Shown here: piece after piece, positions 1-11,640 of the stretch
How the letters are laid out: every line of letters begins with the position of its first letter
Numbering within the stretch: position 1 is the first letter of the stretch
NCBI GenBank assembly: GCA_032622095.1
Contig: CP136069.1
Location: forward strand, 6,248,976-6,312,975
Direction of reading: 5' to 3'
Length of the DNA stretch: 64,000 nucleotides
From: Siphonodentalium dalli
Lineage: Eukaryota > Mollusca > Scaphopoda > Gadilida > Siphonodentaliidae
Program-made: the position numbers and the translations under genes
The notes under the pieces: generated by a model
Database searches by the model: none
Seen by the model: the letters and a program-made list of their open reading frames with translations, nothing else
Told to the model about the DNA's origin: nothing

Positions 1-221
1 TTCTCTATCGTAACTGCGCGGTGTTAGTCTGAATGTACGGTTCTTGTTTGGTTCGGGTTAGTGACTATCGGATGAAGGCGGTTGGCGTATTAACACGAGA
101 GCCGAAGGCTCGAGTGAAATCCTTACGCCAGCTACAGTAATGTCGTTACCTCTAACCTGTGCCAGTACGAGTACATCTGTAATTACGTTTGCAACATAAT
201 TTACCACACGCTTCTACGGGG

Positions 222-692
222 TTAACCATTTACCCAACAAAACGCCCAGAAAAATAGCCCAAAATGAAGCTGCAACAGCCTAAATTATCTTGGGCCTGTC
301 TCAATAGAACCTTACAAATATGGATATCATTGGAACCGGTTCATTGACCACATTGTGATAGTTACAGTTATGCCCTGTGCCAATGCATTCTCTTATATAT
401 GCGAGTCGACCATAGGTCGCCTCGCATATATATAAGAGAATGCATTGGCCTAAAAAAAATCATTTTTTAACACTTTTTACCATTTTTTCTTACATTCTTT
501 AACAATTTTATAATTTTTTCTTATATTTTTTAACAATTTTTATAATATTTTTCTACATTCTTTGACAATTTTATCATTTTTAATATGTGTTAAGCCAATT
601 GATTCTCTGATATATGCGAGGCGACCTATGGTCGACTCGCATATATAAGAGAATGCATTGGCACAGGGCCGTTTTGTTGGGTGAAGGATTAA
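222..692. mobile_element. TTAA-flanked MITE, CCCTTTACCCAAC family, copy 1
   Basis: Starts TTAACCATTTACCCAAC and ends in its inverted counterpart GTTGGGTGAAGGATTAA. The TTAA on both sides matches the target preference of piggyBac-like transposases (family knowledge). Inside are two 69-bp palindromes in opposite orientation (about 376-446 and 593-661), separated by an AT-rich spacer. The termini are slightly diverged, so this is an older copy. There is no coding capacity. Confidence 0.8.
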
Positions 693-1649
693 TCCAAATT
701 GTAGTAAATCGATTTATCGAATCATTATCACACATGATGATTAATAAATCGATTTATCGAAATTTATCACGATGATGGGTGTGCACTAAAGGAATTCGAA
801 GAACACACTAGATGTATATTGCCTTAAGTAGAAACTCATGGTCAAAGTTTTTAGTAACCGTACAAGTGCAAATTACTTTATATAATAGATCTAGGTCAAT
901 ACAACTGTCAATTATTTATAATTGGCTTCGTGCTCGTTATGATTAATCAAGAACTGGTCATGTGATCAGCCATCAGCCATGATGGTCAATTGGAGAATGT
1001 GTTAACATTTTTAAATCACTTAAATGAAAATGTTCTTCAATTTCTTCTGTATCTCGTAATAATTTTACATATAGATGCAGCGGGTATATATATCCTTCAT
1101 TTATAGCATCTACTGCACACCGGTGGTGTGACGTAGCAAACTATTAATAATATTAATATAATTAAGCGGAATGTAAGAAGTGTTATGTTACACAATTGAT
1201 GACAATGATCAACAATGCGGCAAGATTCATCGAGTGAAATACTTTATGTTATAACCGATACATGTTATACCGACGTGGTTGTTTGGAGCATATCAAATGG
1301 GCGTGAGATAAAAACAACACTCACCTCTCGTGATCAATCGTTATTTATCTTTGATACTCGTGATTGCTGGACGACCAGGTGACTCTCTCTCGAGCAAATT
1401 ACAATATCCTTCCGAAATCACAGTCATGCAAAAACATTCCAGTGTGCGGTTATGTCCCTTTCGCGCGCGGACGTCGTGGGTTTGTGCATCAACTTTTTAT
1501 TGGATAATTGATGTTGCTGTGTCCACCATTTTTTACGATTATTAATGAAAATAATGGAATAAATGCAAGAAAATTTTCTATTACCTTACAGAAACCATTT
1601 ATATCGTGCCTAATATAATCTATAATATATGGGGTACATTTGTTTGCGA
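693..1649. other. Unassigned AT-rich non-coding sequence
   Basis: Apart from a short repeated motif ATCGATTTATCGA near 708-760, I see no repeat, exon borders or recognisable protein. A 71-codon open frame at 1330-1545 resembles no family I know and is probably chance. Confidence 0.5.
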
Positions 1650-2000
1650 CTAATTACGCTTAAGCGCAATCAATTGCACTTAAGCGCTATTAATTGTACT
1701 TAAGTCCAATTAATTGTACATAAGCAAAATTGAATTATGTTTGATCTTAATTAAATTGCGCTTGATCATAATTAAATTGCGCTTAATCGCAATGGAATTG
1801 CGCTTAATCACAATTGAATTATACTTAAGCGCAATTAAGTTTAATACATATGAAAACGGCCTCCCATAAGGATCGAGGTTTAGCCATATATGGACAGATA
1901 ATTCCGCTTCAGCTGAATAACATTTAAATTACGCTGAATCACATTGATTGCGCTGAAGCACAATTGCGCTTCACAATTTAACTGAAGCGCAATTATTGAT
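1650..2000. repeat. Degenerate palindromic AATTGCGCTTAAG repeats
   Basis: Many imperfect copies of CTTAAGCGCAATT and its complement occur in both orientations every 15-25 bases. Two blocks are separated by a short segment containing GGCCTCCCAT, which recurs after the second block near 2012. Origin unknown. Confidence 0.65.
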
Positions 2001-2217
2001 ATATGTGAATTTGGCCTCCCATGTTTCAGATAATGACATTTTTTATATTGAGGCTACCAGCCCCTGCCCCCAAGTGCTCCTGGGACCCGAATCCGTCTTT
2101 AAAAAAGACATGAAATTCAGTTTATGAATTTAGGGCGTAATACGACATTTGAAAGGGTGGGTCGGTGGGGGTTGTAGCCTCATATATATAGGATATCCAT
2201 GTGTGTCACCCTGTCCA

Positions 2218-2395
2218 ACATGGCTAGAGCTTCCTGAATTTTGCGAAAACCCTGTGCCAATGCATTCTCTTATATATGCGAGTCCCCCACAGGGAGACTC
2301 GCTTATATAAGAGAATGCGTTGGCCTAACAATATTTACCTTCACCTTGTAAGCCAGTGCATTTTCTTATATATGCGAGGTTCCCTATGGTAGAGA
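2218..2395. mobile_element. Truncated palindrome-pair MITE, CATGG/GTTTCGC end type
   Basis: An outer arm (AGCTTCCTGAATTTTGCG, complementary to the right end of the 4.9-kb copy) leads into a variant 69-bp palindrome at about 2258-2325. A second half-palindrome at 2350-2395 breaks off after GGTTCCCTATGG. The right half is missing. Confidence 0.65.
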
Positions 2396-2944
2396 TAATG
2401 CACAGCCACATGATCTTCAATGTTTCACAAGCGCAGCGCCCGTCATGAAAGGACAAAGAGTGAATAATGATGCGAATTGGGAGTTTTTGCAAAGGGGGGT
2501 TATCAGATTGTTGTTTTGAACAGCACAGAATACGTAGATAACTAGATATATATGACACGTGTACCTTTCCCATTCACCTCATGGTGCGATCAATATTGCT
2601 GTGATGCCATATCTCATATGACGACTCTCTCATTACGCAATCCTCATTATAGACCACGCTGATTAGTTGGTTGTTTACGTTATTTTCTTCGAAACCGGAC
2701 CAGGCGTCGGAATTTTGATCGTAAACTTCCACCAATTAATCCTGTCGATACAGCGGGAGCTTGTATAATGTCGGGTATATAAAGCAGGTTTAATCGCATC
2801 TGGTGCACTATTTAGTCGGTGTGAGATATTCCCTATGAAGTTTGATTGGTATGTTTGCACCTCAATACCACGAACTGTGGAGGGCATTCGTACTAACGTC
2901 ATGTGTCGGAAACACATTGCGTTGCATTGTATGACACTCAATTT

Positions 2945-3055
2945 AACTCTTGACACATAGAGAGCCCCACATAGACAACAGCAGACGACACTCCACAGTA
3001 CATGCTTCCATCTGGGTGAGGCTCCCTGTGGGTTAAACATTAATCTTTATATATC
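2945..3055. mobile_element. GAGCCCCAC hairpin element
   Basis: A foldback with arms AGAGAGCCCCACATAG and GTGAGGCTCCCTGTGGG surrounds a CAGCAGACGACACTCC-type centre. It is followed by TTAAACATTAATC and TATATCGCCTCGGTTATT, the tail shared with copies at 14.8 and 23.7 kb. Non-coding, MITE-like. Confidence 0.6.
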
Positions 3056-3934
3056 GCCTCGGTTATTAAGTTTCCTCCACCATTCAAAGTAGGGTCGTGA
3101 TGCCACATAAATTCTATTAGCGAATATGAAAGTTAATCGAACTATTCGTAAGTACCGCCCACCTGTATGCTACATGGTTACTGTTACTAAGCACCGAAAG
3201 CCATCTCAATCTCGCTAAAATGGCTTCCGATGAGAATGGACCGTGTGTTTCAAGTTCGCTTTTAAATGTGTTTTAAAACGCCATGTAGGTTACAAACGCC
3301 TAATTATTTCCCATAGGCGACAGTGTTAACTAGAAGTCCCGCCGGCCATGGGTTAAGCCTATTTGTACTTCAAGTGGTCAATTTTCCCTTAGAACGTCAT
3401 CCGCTGCACCAGTATGTGACGTCAAACGCGCCCTTTTCGGTATTGTTTTCAAACGATAATCTTGCATTTCCACAACTACCCCATTTACTGCACAAAAATC
3501 AGCAGCATAAAAATACCCAGACCCCTTCCATAACATCGGGACCCCACCAGACCCTTCCTGGACATCCAAACATGCATGATCGCCACATTTACGTAGGCTA
3601 TTATTTTATGTTCCCGCTTAGGGATATTTCCCTCAATGATAATCAACCAATCAGCAGCCAGATTTTTTTTTTATGCTGACTCGAGTTTCCCTACACAAAT
3701 TCAAGAAGCGTAACTCTATATAATTAGTTGCTTGTAACCTGTAACACGATAATATAGCTTCTCTCAGAGATTCACGAATTTCAAGATGCCTAACTCTGTT
3801 CTTGAAACTGGATAAAGCGCGAAGATCGGTGGGGACACAGCAACACCAAAAACAAAAAACAAAAAACATGTGATTGTTTGATTGATTCGTATGCCTTTAA
3901 TTGGCATGTCGGCCTGCCATCAAGTCTAATAATA

Positions 3935-4286
3935 TGGTGCCGGACATTTGCAGAATGAGGTCACAAGAGGGTGACGCTACCCCACACATCGAGCTATAGC
4001 ATTACTAAATTCACCCGCTGTGGACCTCATTCTGCTTAAGCCTCGATTTTCTTGGCCTGTTTTTCTTTAGTTTCTCCTTCACAAATATTCTTGTGCTTTT
4101 TTAGTTTAGTTTCTCTATATCCCAAAATTGACAGACGACACAATGAATAATCGAGGTGCCCAATGGGTGTACATCACAATATTCATCATCTGGGAACTTA
4201 AATCTGAGCCAAGGTCTCCCATAGCGTATTAAGCCATGCAGAATGGGACCTCAGAGGATGAGTTTGTTGACGCTATATCCGGTACC
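3935..4286. mobile_element. GCAGAATGAGG foldback composite, copy 1
   Basis: The left outer arm GGTGCCGGACATTTGCAG is matched by ATATCCGGTACC on the right. A GAATGAGG...CCTCATTCTGC hairpin at about 3950-4040 is followed by the shared interior (TTTCTCTATATCCC, AATCGAGGTGCCCAATGGG) and a decayed second hairpin near 4240. Confidence 0.65.
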
Positions 4287-4879
4287 ATATCCTCAATCGG
4301 CCTGCTATAATGACTCCATATGATATGCTCCATTTCAGTCTTCATAGATGCAGATTAACAATTTTATAGGTGGGGGTCACTCGGTCGTGTAATTTTGATA
4401 TTCTGTGTTATAAAATAGGTAAAACATGTAATTCTAAATTCTACTTCGCCTATCACCAAAAGCTTATGTTACTAGAAATTGATTTGTTTTAATTTAATAA
4501 CACACTGGAACAGCAAGTGTTACTATTTAAAAACACTAAGCTGTTCAGCAATTATGTGGTTGTGGCTACCCAGTGATCGTGAAATTCTCTCTATGAAATA
4601 AATATTTATTCGAACATACATGTAAGTGTTTATGCATATTGATGTGATCACGTGGTTCGTTATAAGCATTCTATGATTCTTGAGATGTTGCCAGCGACAA
4701 GTATTCATATTTATGTTGCCAGCGAAATGATCATATTGTTGACGTTAATCTGAATTTGACCTGGCTGGTCACGTGCCGAAGCATTATCCAATTTAATGCC
4801 TGCCATTGCGAATTTGTGACGTTACGTGATATTTTTGTGAACTCATGTTTGCGTACGACGGCTAACAAACTTGGATGAT

Positions 4880-5140
4880 TGAGGTATTAGCCCTAATGTT
4901 CATGACGGGAGCAGCATTAAATATCCTGTGCCAGTGCATCCTCTTATATACGCAAGTCTCTCATAGAGAGCCTTGCTTATATATGAGCATGTTTTGGCTT
5001 ACAAGGTCAATGTAAATATTGTTAGACCGATGTATTCTCTTATATATGCGAGGCTCTCTATGGGAGACTCGCATATATAAGAGAATTCATAGGCACAGGG
5101 TTTCGCAAAATTTCAGGAAGCTCCAGTCATGGAAGGGATA
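4880..5140. mobile_element. Palindrome-pair MITE, CATGACGGGAGC end type
   Basis: Left end contains TTCATGACGGGAGCAGC; right end contains GGAAGCTCCAGTCATGGAAGGG. Two variant 69-bp palindromes (about 4928-4995 and 5031-5097) carry the central sequence CTCTCTATGGGAGACTC instead of the usual CGACCTATGGTCG. This is a separate subfamily of the same module. Confidence 0.7.
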
Positions 5141-6125
5141 AATCTATCACAATAAATTCACACAATTTTCAGTATTTTTATGTATTTTTTAACTCATAAT
5201 ATTTAACATGTTGTGTTGACTTTTGGAAGTCATTTAGTAGAAAAGCCAAATCTTTCATAAGATATTCATCCATTCGAGATCCATGCTCTATCACAACATT
5301 AATTGTGCAATGGCACTTATTTGGTCCTAAGATATCTCCAATATTCCTGTCTGGTTTTTATTTTAGAATTTCCACAGCCCTATAGCACTATTCTCATATA
5401 TCATAGTATAATTTTGCTATTCTACACAAAAGAACAATTCACCTTTGTTTCACGGTGGAAAATGTCACCAAGTTTGTTGACCGTGCTTCCGTCAAATATC
5501 TCTTGTTGACAGTCATGTGACCTTGTTATGTATTTTCAGTCATGTGACCTTGTGATGTATTTTCGTACTATGAACGTTTCCAGTCCATCTGTAGCCATTG
5601 GGCGCGATTTTGCCATATTTCGTGACCGTAATACGAAATAGGATATAATATATTCATCCAGCTTAATCATATGCTGTTCATTAGATAATATTGCCACATT
5701 TCTGGCTATTGAAAGTAGGCAAGTGCATAATGTTGCTCTTATAAAAATAGTTTGTTTATATTACGAATTTGCTGGTGTTTTATCCCCACCAAATTCTAAT
5801 TTTACCAACATTGTAAATCCAAGCACTGCTAGGTTATTCATATTTTACTAGAATCTTCCACACAATAATATCTTCTTTTCATTGTTCCTCTTTACTATTT
5901 TTATATAACAAAATTATTTGTCTTGAAATAAGTTTTTCTTAGTGCTGCTATGGTGGACTGGTTTCGTTACTCCGTAACGTGTGTCTTCTTGTACGTTTGA
6001 TGTAATTAAATCTATTTATTTCTCTTCTTTTTAAGCTAGGCTATATACTTCGTGGATTGTATCAGTTTTCGTACCATTCAATATAGTTATCGTTCCTGTC
6101 AACACACTGCGCGCAGTACCCTGTG
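5141..6125. other. Unassigned AT-rich non-coding sequence
   Basis: A short direct repeat (AGTCATGTGACCTTGT, 5511 and 5539) is the only structure seen. No exon borders with a supporting reading frame were found. Confidence 0.5.
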
Positions 6126-6139
6126 TCAAGCCAAGATAA

Positions 6140-6220
6140 ATTTACCTAAACCATAGAGAGCCCCACATAGACAACAGCTTCCATCTGAGTGAGGCTCCCT
6201 GTGGGTTCATTTACCTAGCA
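6140..6220. mobile_element. GAGCCCCAC hairpin element, short copy
   Basis: Contains ATAGAGAGCCCCACATAG and GAGTGAGGCTCCCTGTGG close together, so it is a deleted version of the 2.95-kb copy: the central CAGACGACAC segment is largely missing. Confidence 0.55.
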
Positions 6221-6626
6221 TATAATATACTGAGAACAAAACAAGCAGTGAATTTCAAATCGAAAATTGAAGTTTTCTGCATACAATCTTGTCGTGGTAT
6301 AACCATGATAGAACGTACCTACTATTTAACACACATTACATTTATATATAAATATAAAACATTGCAAAGATCAAGAATGTTTGAGATACAGCAGACCCCG
6401 CCAGTATATTTATTATGGTAGCTTGGCATTAAAGAGTTACTCGAGCATCTTACGCACACTGAACGACTGAATTCTTTTTGAAACCATGACAATTATTGTC
6501 TGTATAGTTTAACTAGCGACAAATGCACACTTAATTGCGAAAACTTGGAATCTTAAATTGCTACAGGTTATACATGTACATAAACCAAACATAAACCAAA
6601 AGTTGTGCAAATGAATAACAACAATA

Positions 6627-7091
6627 TGTGACCCGCCATATCAAATCCAGTCGTAAGTCGGGATTTTTTACCCTGTGCCAATGCATTCTCTTATGTATGT
6701 GAGTCGACCATAGGTCGCCTCGCATATATAAGAGAATGCATTGGCCTAACAATGTTTTATCATTTTTTTTAAATAAATGTTTCTTACAATTTTTAGGACA
6801 TAAAATAAAAACACATCTATTACCCTGCAGGGAGCCCCACACATATATGTATATAGAAGCATATAGAAGAGTGTCGACTGCTCATGTTTGTCTGGGGCTC
6901 TGTGTGGGTGAAATTATAAAATTGTTAAAGAATACAAGAAAAAATTATTAAAATTGTAAAAAATTGTTAGGCCAATGCATTCTCTTATATATGCGAGGCG
7001 ACCTATGGTCGACTCGCATATATAAGAGAATACGTTGGCACAGGGTAAAAAAAATCCCGACTTACGACTGGATTTGATATGGCGGGTCACA
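6627..7091. mobile_element. TGTGACCCGCC composite MITE, copy 1
   Basis: Terminal inverted repeats of about 45 bp run from TGTGACCCGCCATATC to GATATGGCGGGTCACA. Just inside lie two 69-bp palindromes in opposite orientation (about 6678-6746 and 6970-7038). The centre holds a degenerate hairpin of the GAGCCCCAC family (6828-6905). The target duplication is unclear; TA is possible. Open frames inside are by-products of the palindromes. Confidence 0.85.
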
Positions 7092-7995
7092 TATATGAAT
7101 CCGGGTTTTTTTTAATCTTGAATACTATCAGTGATTCGGCTTAGATTGTAATGGCATTGTCCGCAGGATAGTTTGGAAACATGCTATACGAACGCTAAAG
7201 TTACCATGGTGCTAATTCTAGAAACCTTAAGGCTATATAGTCAGGACAACTCTATTAACCAAAGAATATTCTTCTAGTTAGTTAATTGTTTATGACTTGT
7301 TATTTCAATAAATAAATCAACATTGACACATTTAACTCGCTTTTGTCCTTGACAGAATGTTCGATCAATGCGCCCAGTCAATGAACACGACAGGGCGTAA
7401 CGTTTCTGCCTTTCACATTTCACAAATCATGCGCCGAATGACAATGTGAATTCATTATTTATGGGATGACGAAGGTTGGTGGAATTATTGCACTTTGCTA
7501 TTCCAATCATCGTCCGTGTGACGTTTTATAGTATTATAGTACTGAAATCGTTAGATCGTCATCGGTATTTATACTTTTGAAATATCTCCGTCAACATCGG
7601 TAGAATCATCCTGAGATAATATATTATATTATACGCTCAATGGTGACATATCGTAAAAGAACGCGGTTAAATCAATTTCGATATCTCCAGTTTTCACTTT
7701 CGTGCCTGCGACCGATTCACTTGCCTGTATCAATGCGCTACCGGAATATTCCAAACTCCTCGAGCATCAGTAGAGTTATTCTTTAGTTATTATAATAAAA
7801 ATCTATTCTATGTTGAATTTCGACACGATTATGGGGGAAATGGAAGAATTCCGGAACTATATTTCTCTATTATGCGGATGATTAAGTAAACAGGCAGCGA
7901 TAAACTGGTTGCTTTGATATAAAGATTGACGCGATTGTGAGCGCATTTATCATCGTAAATGGCGAATTTGGAAACGCATGCAAAAAAAAAGAGAG
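7092..7995. other. Unassigned non-coding sequence
   Basis: Unique AT-rich DNA with no exon, RNA gene or repeat that I can support. Confidence 0.45.
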
Positions 7996-8155
7996 AAGAG
8001 AATATCTTGTGTTTTTGAGTAGACACCGAAAGTCATGTCATTCACGAACGAGAGAAATCTATATAGATTTCCGCTCGCGAAAATAACAAAAAAAATTCTC
8101 GCTGACTCATGACACAATTTCGGTATCCACTCAAAAACACTGGATATCTTCTATG
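7996..8155. repeat. Long imperfect inverted repeat (foldback)
   Basis: Arms contain GTGTTTTTGAGTAGACACCG on the left and CGGTATCCACTCAAAAACAC on the right. The centre is a smaller palindrome around ATCTATATAGAT. Flanks ATATCTTGTG and TGGATATCTTC are partly symmetrical. Probably a foldback MITE of unknown family. Confidence 0.65.
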
Positions 8156-8477
8156 TATCAGACATGGCATTCGTAAGACATCAGTGCAACTGAACGCATC
8201 ATCATCTCAAGAATTATGGACATCCATATTAATATCCGTGGGGCAATGGCTGAGTAGAATGGAGATACAATTAGGGTTATGCTCATGTAATCGTGTTGGC
8301 ATTTGATGTCAGGTTATGGTGCTGAATTGTGCTACTGATCTCTAACGATCACATGTGGAGGAAACTCCACATCAGTTATAAAGTTATACATTGGAACGTT
8401 CTATTATCCATTTGAAGGGGTGTTCATATAATGACATCAGACCACAAACACGAAAAGATAATACAGTGCTGATGGAG

Positions 8478-8747
8478 TTGACCACATTGTGATAGTTACA
8501 GCTATGCCCTGTGCCAATGCATTCTCTGATATATGCGAGTCGACCATAGGTCGCATCGCATATATAAGAGAATGCATTGGCCTAAAAAAAAAAATTCTTA
8601 CATTTAAAAAAAAACAATTATAACATTTTTCTACATTCTTTGACAATTTTATCATTTTTAATATGTGTTAAGCCAACGCATTCTCTTATATATGCGAGGC
8701 GACCTATGGTCGACTCGCATATATAAGAGAATGCATTGGCACAGGGA
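8478..8747. mobile_element. Fragment of CCCTTTACCCAAC-family MITE
   Basis: The internal block TTGACCACATTGTGATAG and a palindrome pair (8513-8582, 8674-8742) are present, but the TTAACCCTTTACCC termini on both sides are missing. The first palindrome has a base change (TCTGATAT). Confidence 0.75.
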
Positions 8748-9129
8748 CTTTGTTCACTTGTTGAACTTATTTGTGGAATATTTCCTTAGTGATACCTACT
8801 CGCCAATTAGTGTTTTGTACAGAAAATGTTAAAATAGAATATTCCGAGTTCTAACGAGTTTGCAGTGCTAGATATTGCACATGTCATGAAATCTTATTTG
8901 TTAAAATGAAATTTCAATGGTTAATGAATAATCTATATTAAGTTGTGTTTTCAAACATTGGAAGTGTTACAAATTCTACTCGTATGTTGTATTTCTATGA
9001 TAAAATAGAAAAGTTATGCCATACGTTGAGTATATATGCAGCTCTGTTCATAAATGCCTGTCCTGGTATTGCTTGTAGTTGGTTAATTTGTCTTATAAAA
9101 ATAAACTAGTTTGAAATTCGTGGTGTAAA
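8748..9129. other. Unassigned AT-rich sequence
   Basis: No gene or repeat seen. TTGTAGTTGGTTAATTTG near 9073 is echoed near 9696, a small dispersed repeat. Confidence 0.45.
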
Positions 9130-9589
9130 TGTGACCCGCCGTATCAAATCCAGTCGTAAGTCGGGATTTTTTTTTACCCTGTGCCAATGCATTCTCTTAT
9201 ATATGCGAGTCGACCATATGTCGCCTCGCATATATAAGAGAATGCATTGGCCTAACAATTTTTTATCATGTTTTTTAAATAAATGTTTCTTACAATTTTT
9301 AGGACATAAAATAAAAAACACCCATTACCCTGCAGGGAGCCCCACACATATATAGAAGCATATAGAAGAGTGTCGTCTGCTCATGTTTGTCTGGGGCTCT
9401 GTATTGGTGAAATTATAAAATTGTTAAAGAATACAAGAACAAATTATTAAAATTGTAAAAAATTGTTAGGCCAATGCATTCTCTTATATATGCGAGGCGA
9501 CCTATGGTCGACTCGCATATATAAGAGAATGCATTGGCACAGGGTAAAAAAATCGCGACTTACGACTGGATTTGATATGGCGGGTCACA
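9130..9589. mobile_element. TGTGACCCGCC composite MITE, copy 2
   Basis: Same organisation as the 6.6-kb copy: terminal repeats TGTGACCCGCC/GGCGGGTCACA, palindromes at about 9182-9250 and 9471-9539, and a central GAGCCCCAC hairpin. The flanks are AAA on the left and AAT on the right, so no clear target duplication is visible. Confidence 0.85.
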
Positions 9590-10079
9590 AATAACTCACA
9601 AAAACCCTTCAGACGTTCAGTGTGCATACAGATGGCTTGTGTCACTTCTCTGATATGCCAGGGTTGATGTATGTAGTTGCCAGGGTTGATGTATGTAGTT
9701 GGTTAATTTGACTTACAAAAATAAAATAGTTGGGGAAACTCTTGGATGCAAAGAAATCATCAAAACCATTCAGGCGTGCTGCACTCATCAACAATGCCAA
9801 GACTGGTGGATGTAGTTGGCAAACGGATTGGGATTCGTTCATAGTCAATATGATTGTTTTGTTTTATCTTGGATTGGCACAGGGGTACTCGTTGTCGGTA
9901 TATTTTATATTTATCAAAGGAAAACCACGCAAACCATCCGTAATAGCGGGGTGTGTTGATTTCGATTCACAACAACAACGCGATGAGGAATTCATTGGTT
10001 AAAATGTAGCTTTCCACACACTAGTAGGAGGAACTTACTGTTTTTAGGAGACCGGATGTCTGCCTAAATATATTAATTA
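9590..10079. other. Unassigned sequence with a small tandem duplication
   Basis: GCCAGGGTTGATGTATGTAGTT occurs twice in tandem at about 9657-9700. A 90-codon frame (9730-10002) lacks recognisable motifs, so I do not call it a gene. Confidence 0.45.
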
Positions 10080-10081
10080 TA

Positions 10082-10294
10082 CAGTAATGCCCTAAATAAT
10101 CGACTTCTTAACCACAGCAGAATTATGGGTAACTTTTCAGGAATTAGTCGGAAATATGGCTTGTTGCCATTCATCGGAAAGCTCCAACTGAGAGCTTTCC
10201 GACGAACGGCAACAAGCCATATTTCCGACTAAATCCTGAAAAATTACCCATAATTCTGCTGTGGTTAAGTGGTCAATTACTTTGGGCATTACTG
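10082..10294. mobile_element. Tc1/mariner-like foldback MITE, CAGTAATGCCC family, copy 1
   Basis: Flanked by TA on both sides, begins CAGTAATGCCC and ends GGGCATTACTG. Almost the whole 213 bp folds back; arms include CCACAGCAGAATTATGGGTA and GTCGGAAATATGGCTTGTTG. The turn is at GGAAAGCTCCAACTGAGAGC. TA target plus CAGT termini fits the Tc1/mariner superfamily. Confidence 0.85.
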
Positions 10295-10397
10295 TATATT
10301 GGTAGATACCAATAGTTTACATGGATAGAGTGGTAGTATCTTCTACATGCAGACATAGGAATAAGTATGTTCTCCGTATGGATACATTGGGCAGATC

Positions 10398-10686
10398 CAG
10401 TGTTCGCGCTGTCGGTGGCCAAACTGGCCAATGGCCAATCTTTTTCGAATTTGGCTAATAAAAATTTCATTTGGCTAAATTTTTGGCTAAATTGTGTTTT
10501 ACCCCAATTGGAGACGGAAAGAATGGAGCCGGAAAGCTATTTTTAAAAGCGCTGAATAGATCGACATTCAAGACGAAGTTAGGCGAGTATTTTTGTAATG
10601 TCCAAAATCAAAAAACATTTGGCCAAAGTTTTTTGCATTTGGCTAAACTTTCGGCCGCAAATTATTTCGGTCCAGCGCAAACACTG
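10398..10686. mobile_element. hAT-like non-autonomous element
   Basis: Terminal repeats CAGTGTTCGCGC and GCGCAAACACTG are bounded by a perfect 8-bp target duplication GGCAGATC (10390-10397 and 10687-10694). An 8-bp duplication with CAG-type ends is the hAT signature. The 289-bp interior contains several TTTGGCTAAA motifs and has no credible transposase frame. Confidence 0.85.
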
Positions 10687-10719
10687 GGCAGATCACTCGA
10701 AGATGATCTCGAAACCAAC

Positions 10720-10806
10720 GATGAGGTCACCAGACGGTGGATTTGGTGATGCTAGCCCGCTGTGTGAGATAACGTCACTAAACTCACACTCTAATGGCCT
10801 CAATTT
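10720..10806. mobile_element. Remnant of GCAGAATGAGG foldback hairpin
   Basis: GATGAGGTCACCAGACGG, GGTGATGCTAGCCCGC and the complementary GATAACGTCACTAAACTCAC with ATGGCCTCA form a decayed hairpin of the family that is intact at 43 kb. Confidence 0.55.
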
Positions 10807-10920
10807 GATCACATATGCTGATTCAGCTGCTTATGCTGTATGTCTGGTGAAAATGACTTATACGACATAACGATACCATACGTCGTACATCAACACACCC
10901 CGGCTATTTACTGTGATGAT

Positions 10921-11286
10921 TTAAGAGGGAGGTAATTTGAAAGTGAATTTCCATGCAAATCTCTGGAGCAAACGTTATACACGAAGCAGGTGTCTGGGAA
11001 GTTGGACATTTAACTAGGTAAATTTATCAATTTTTATTATAAATTTATTTTTGTGAAAATGTTCTAGAATTACAACACTTGACCTACTCTTGAAAAATAA
11101 ATCTAAAATTTTAAAATAAACACATCAATATTCTACTGTTTACAAGTTCCAAGATGACCTGCCTCTCAAATATCTATTAATTCAGATATCACACATCAAG
11201 TCACAACTGGAAACATTTGGAACTCTTCCTCTGAAGATTTGCATGGAAATCCCCGTTCAAAATTGGTCACGTGCCCCCCTCCTTAA
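10921..11286. mobile_element. TTAA-flanked MITE, first of three joined elements
   Basis: Ends TTAAGAGGGAGG and CCCCCTCCTTAA are inverted. Subterminal arms TTTCCATGCAAATC and GATTTGCATGGAAA match exactly. Its right TTAA is also the left TTAA of the next element. A partial relative lies near 48830-48910. Confidence 0.7.
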
Positions 11287-11640
11287 AGGGATCACTGTAC
11301 ACTAACTCCGCCCATTTATGGGACCATCTCATATTATACTGAACATAATATATGCAACAAATGAATGAATTGGAGCCAAAGATAATTGCAAAATACACTC
11401 ATTTCCCTTTATGGACGATGCGAGCAGCATGGTAATTATAATGAAAATGAAATTATGACTGGAGTCTTTAAATCATGTTCATCATAATTGCCATGCTGTT
11501 TGCATCGTTCATAGGGCACATGAGTGTATATTGCACCTATCCATGGCTCAAATTCATTCCTTTGTTGCATTAATTCTTTTGAATATAAAAGGAGATGTTC
11601 ACATACATGGCCGGATTTAGTTTGTTCAGTATCCCTTTAA
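11283..11640. mobile_element. TTAA-flanked foldback MITE, AGGGATCACTG family, second of three
   Basis: Begins TTAAAGGGATCACTGTAC and ends GTTCAGTATCCCTTTAA. Most of the interior folds back: GGACCATCTC with GGAGATGTTC, and CAGCATGGTAATTATAATGA with its complement. It shares its terminal TTAA with elements on both sides. A partial copy lies at 60958-61130. Confidence 0.8.

Noticed and set aside
9730-10002. 90-codon + frame as a gene
   Set aside because: No recognised domain and no conserved-looking segment; flanked by repeats.
10471-10870. Two overlapping 90-codon + frames
   Set aside because: They cross the boundary of a hAT-like element and a foldback remnant, so they do not represent one gene.
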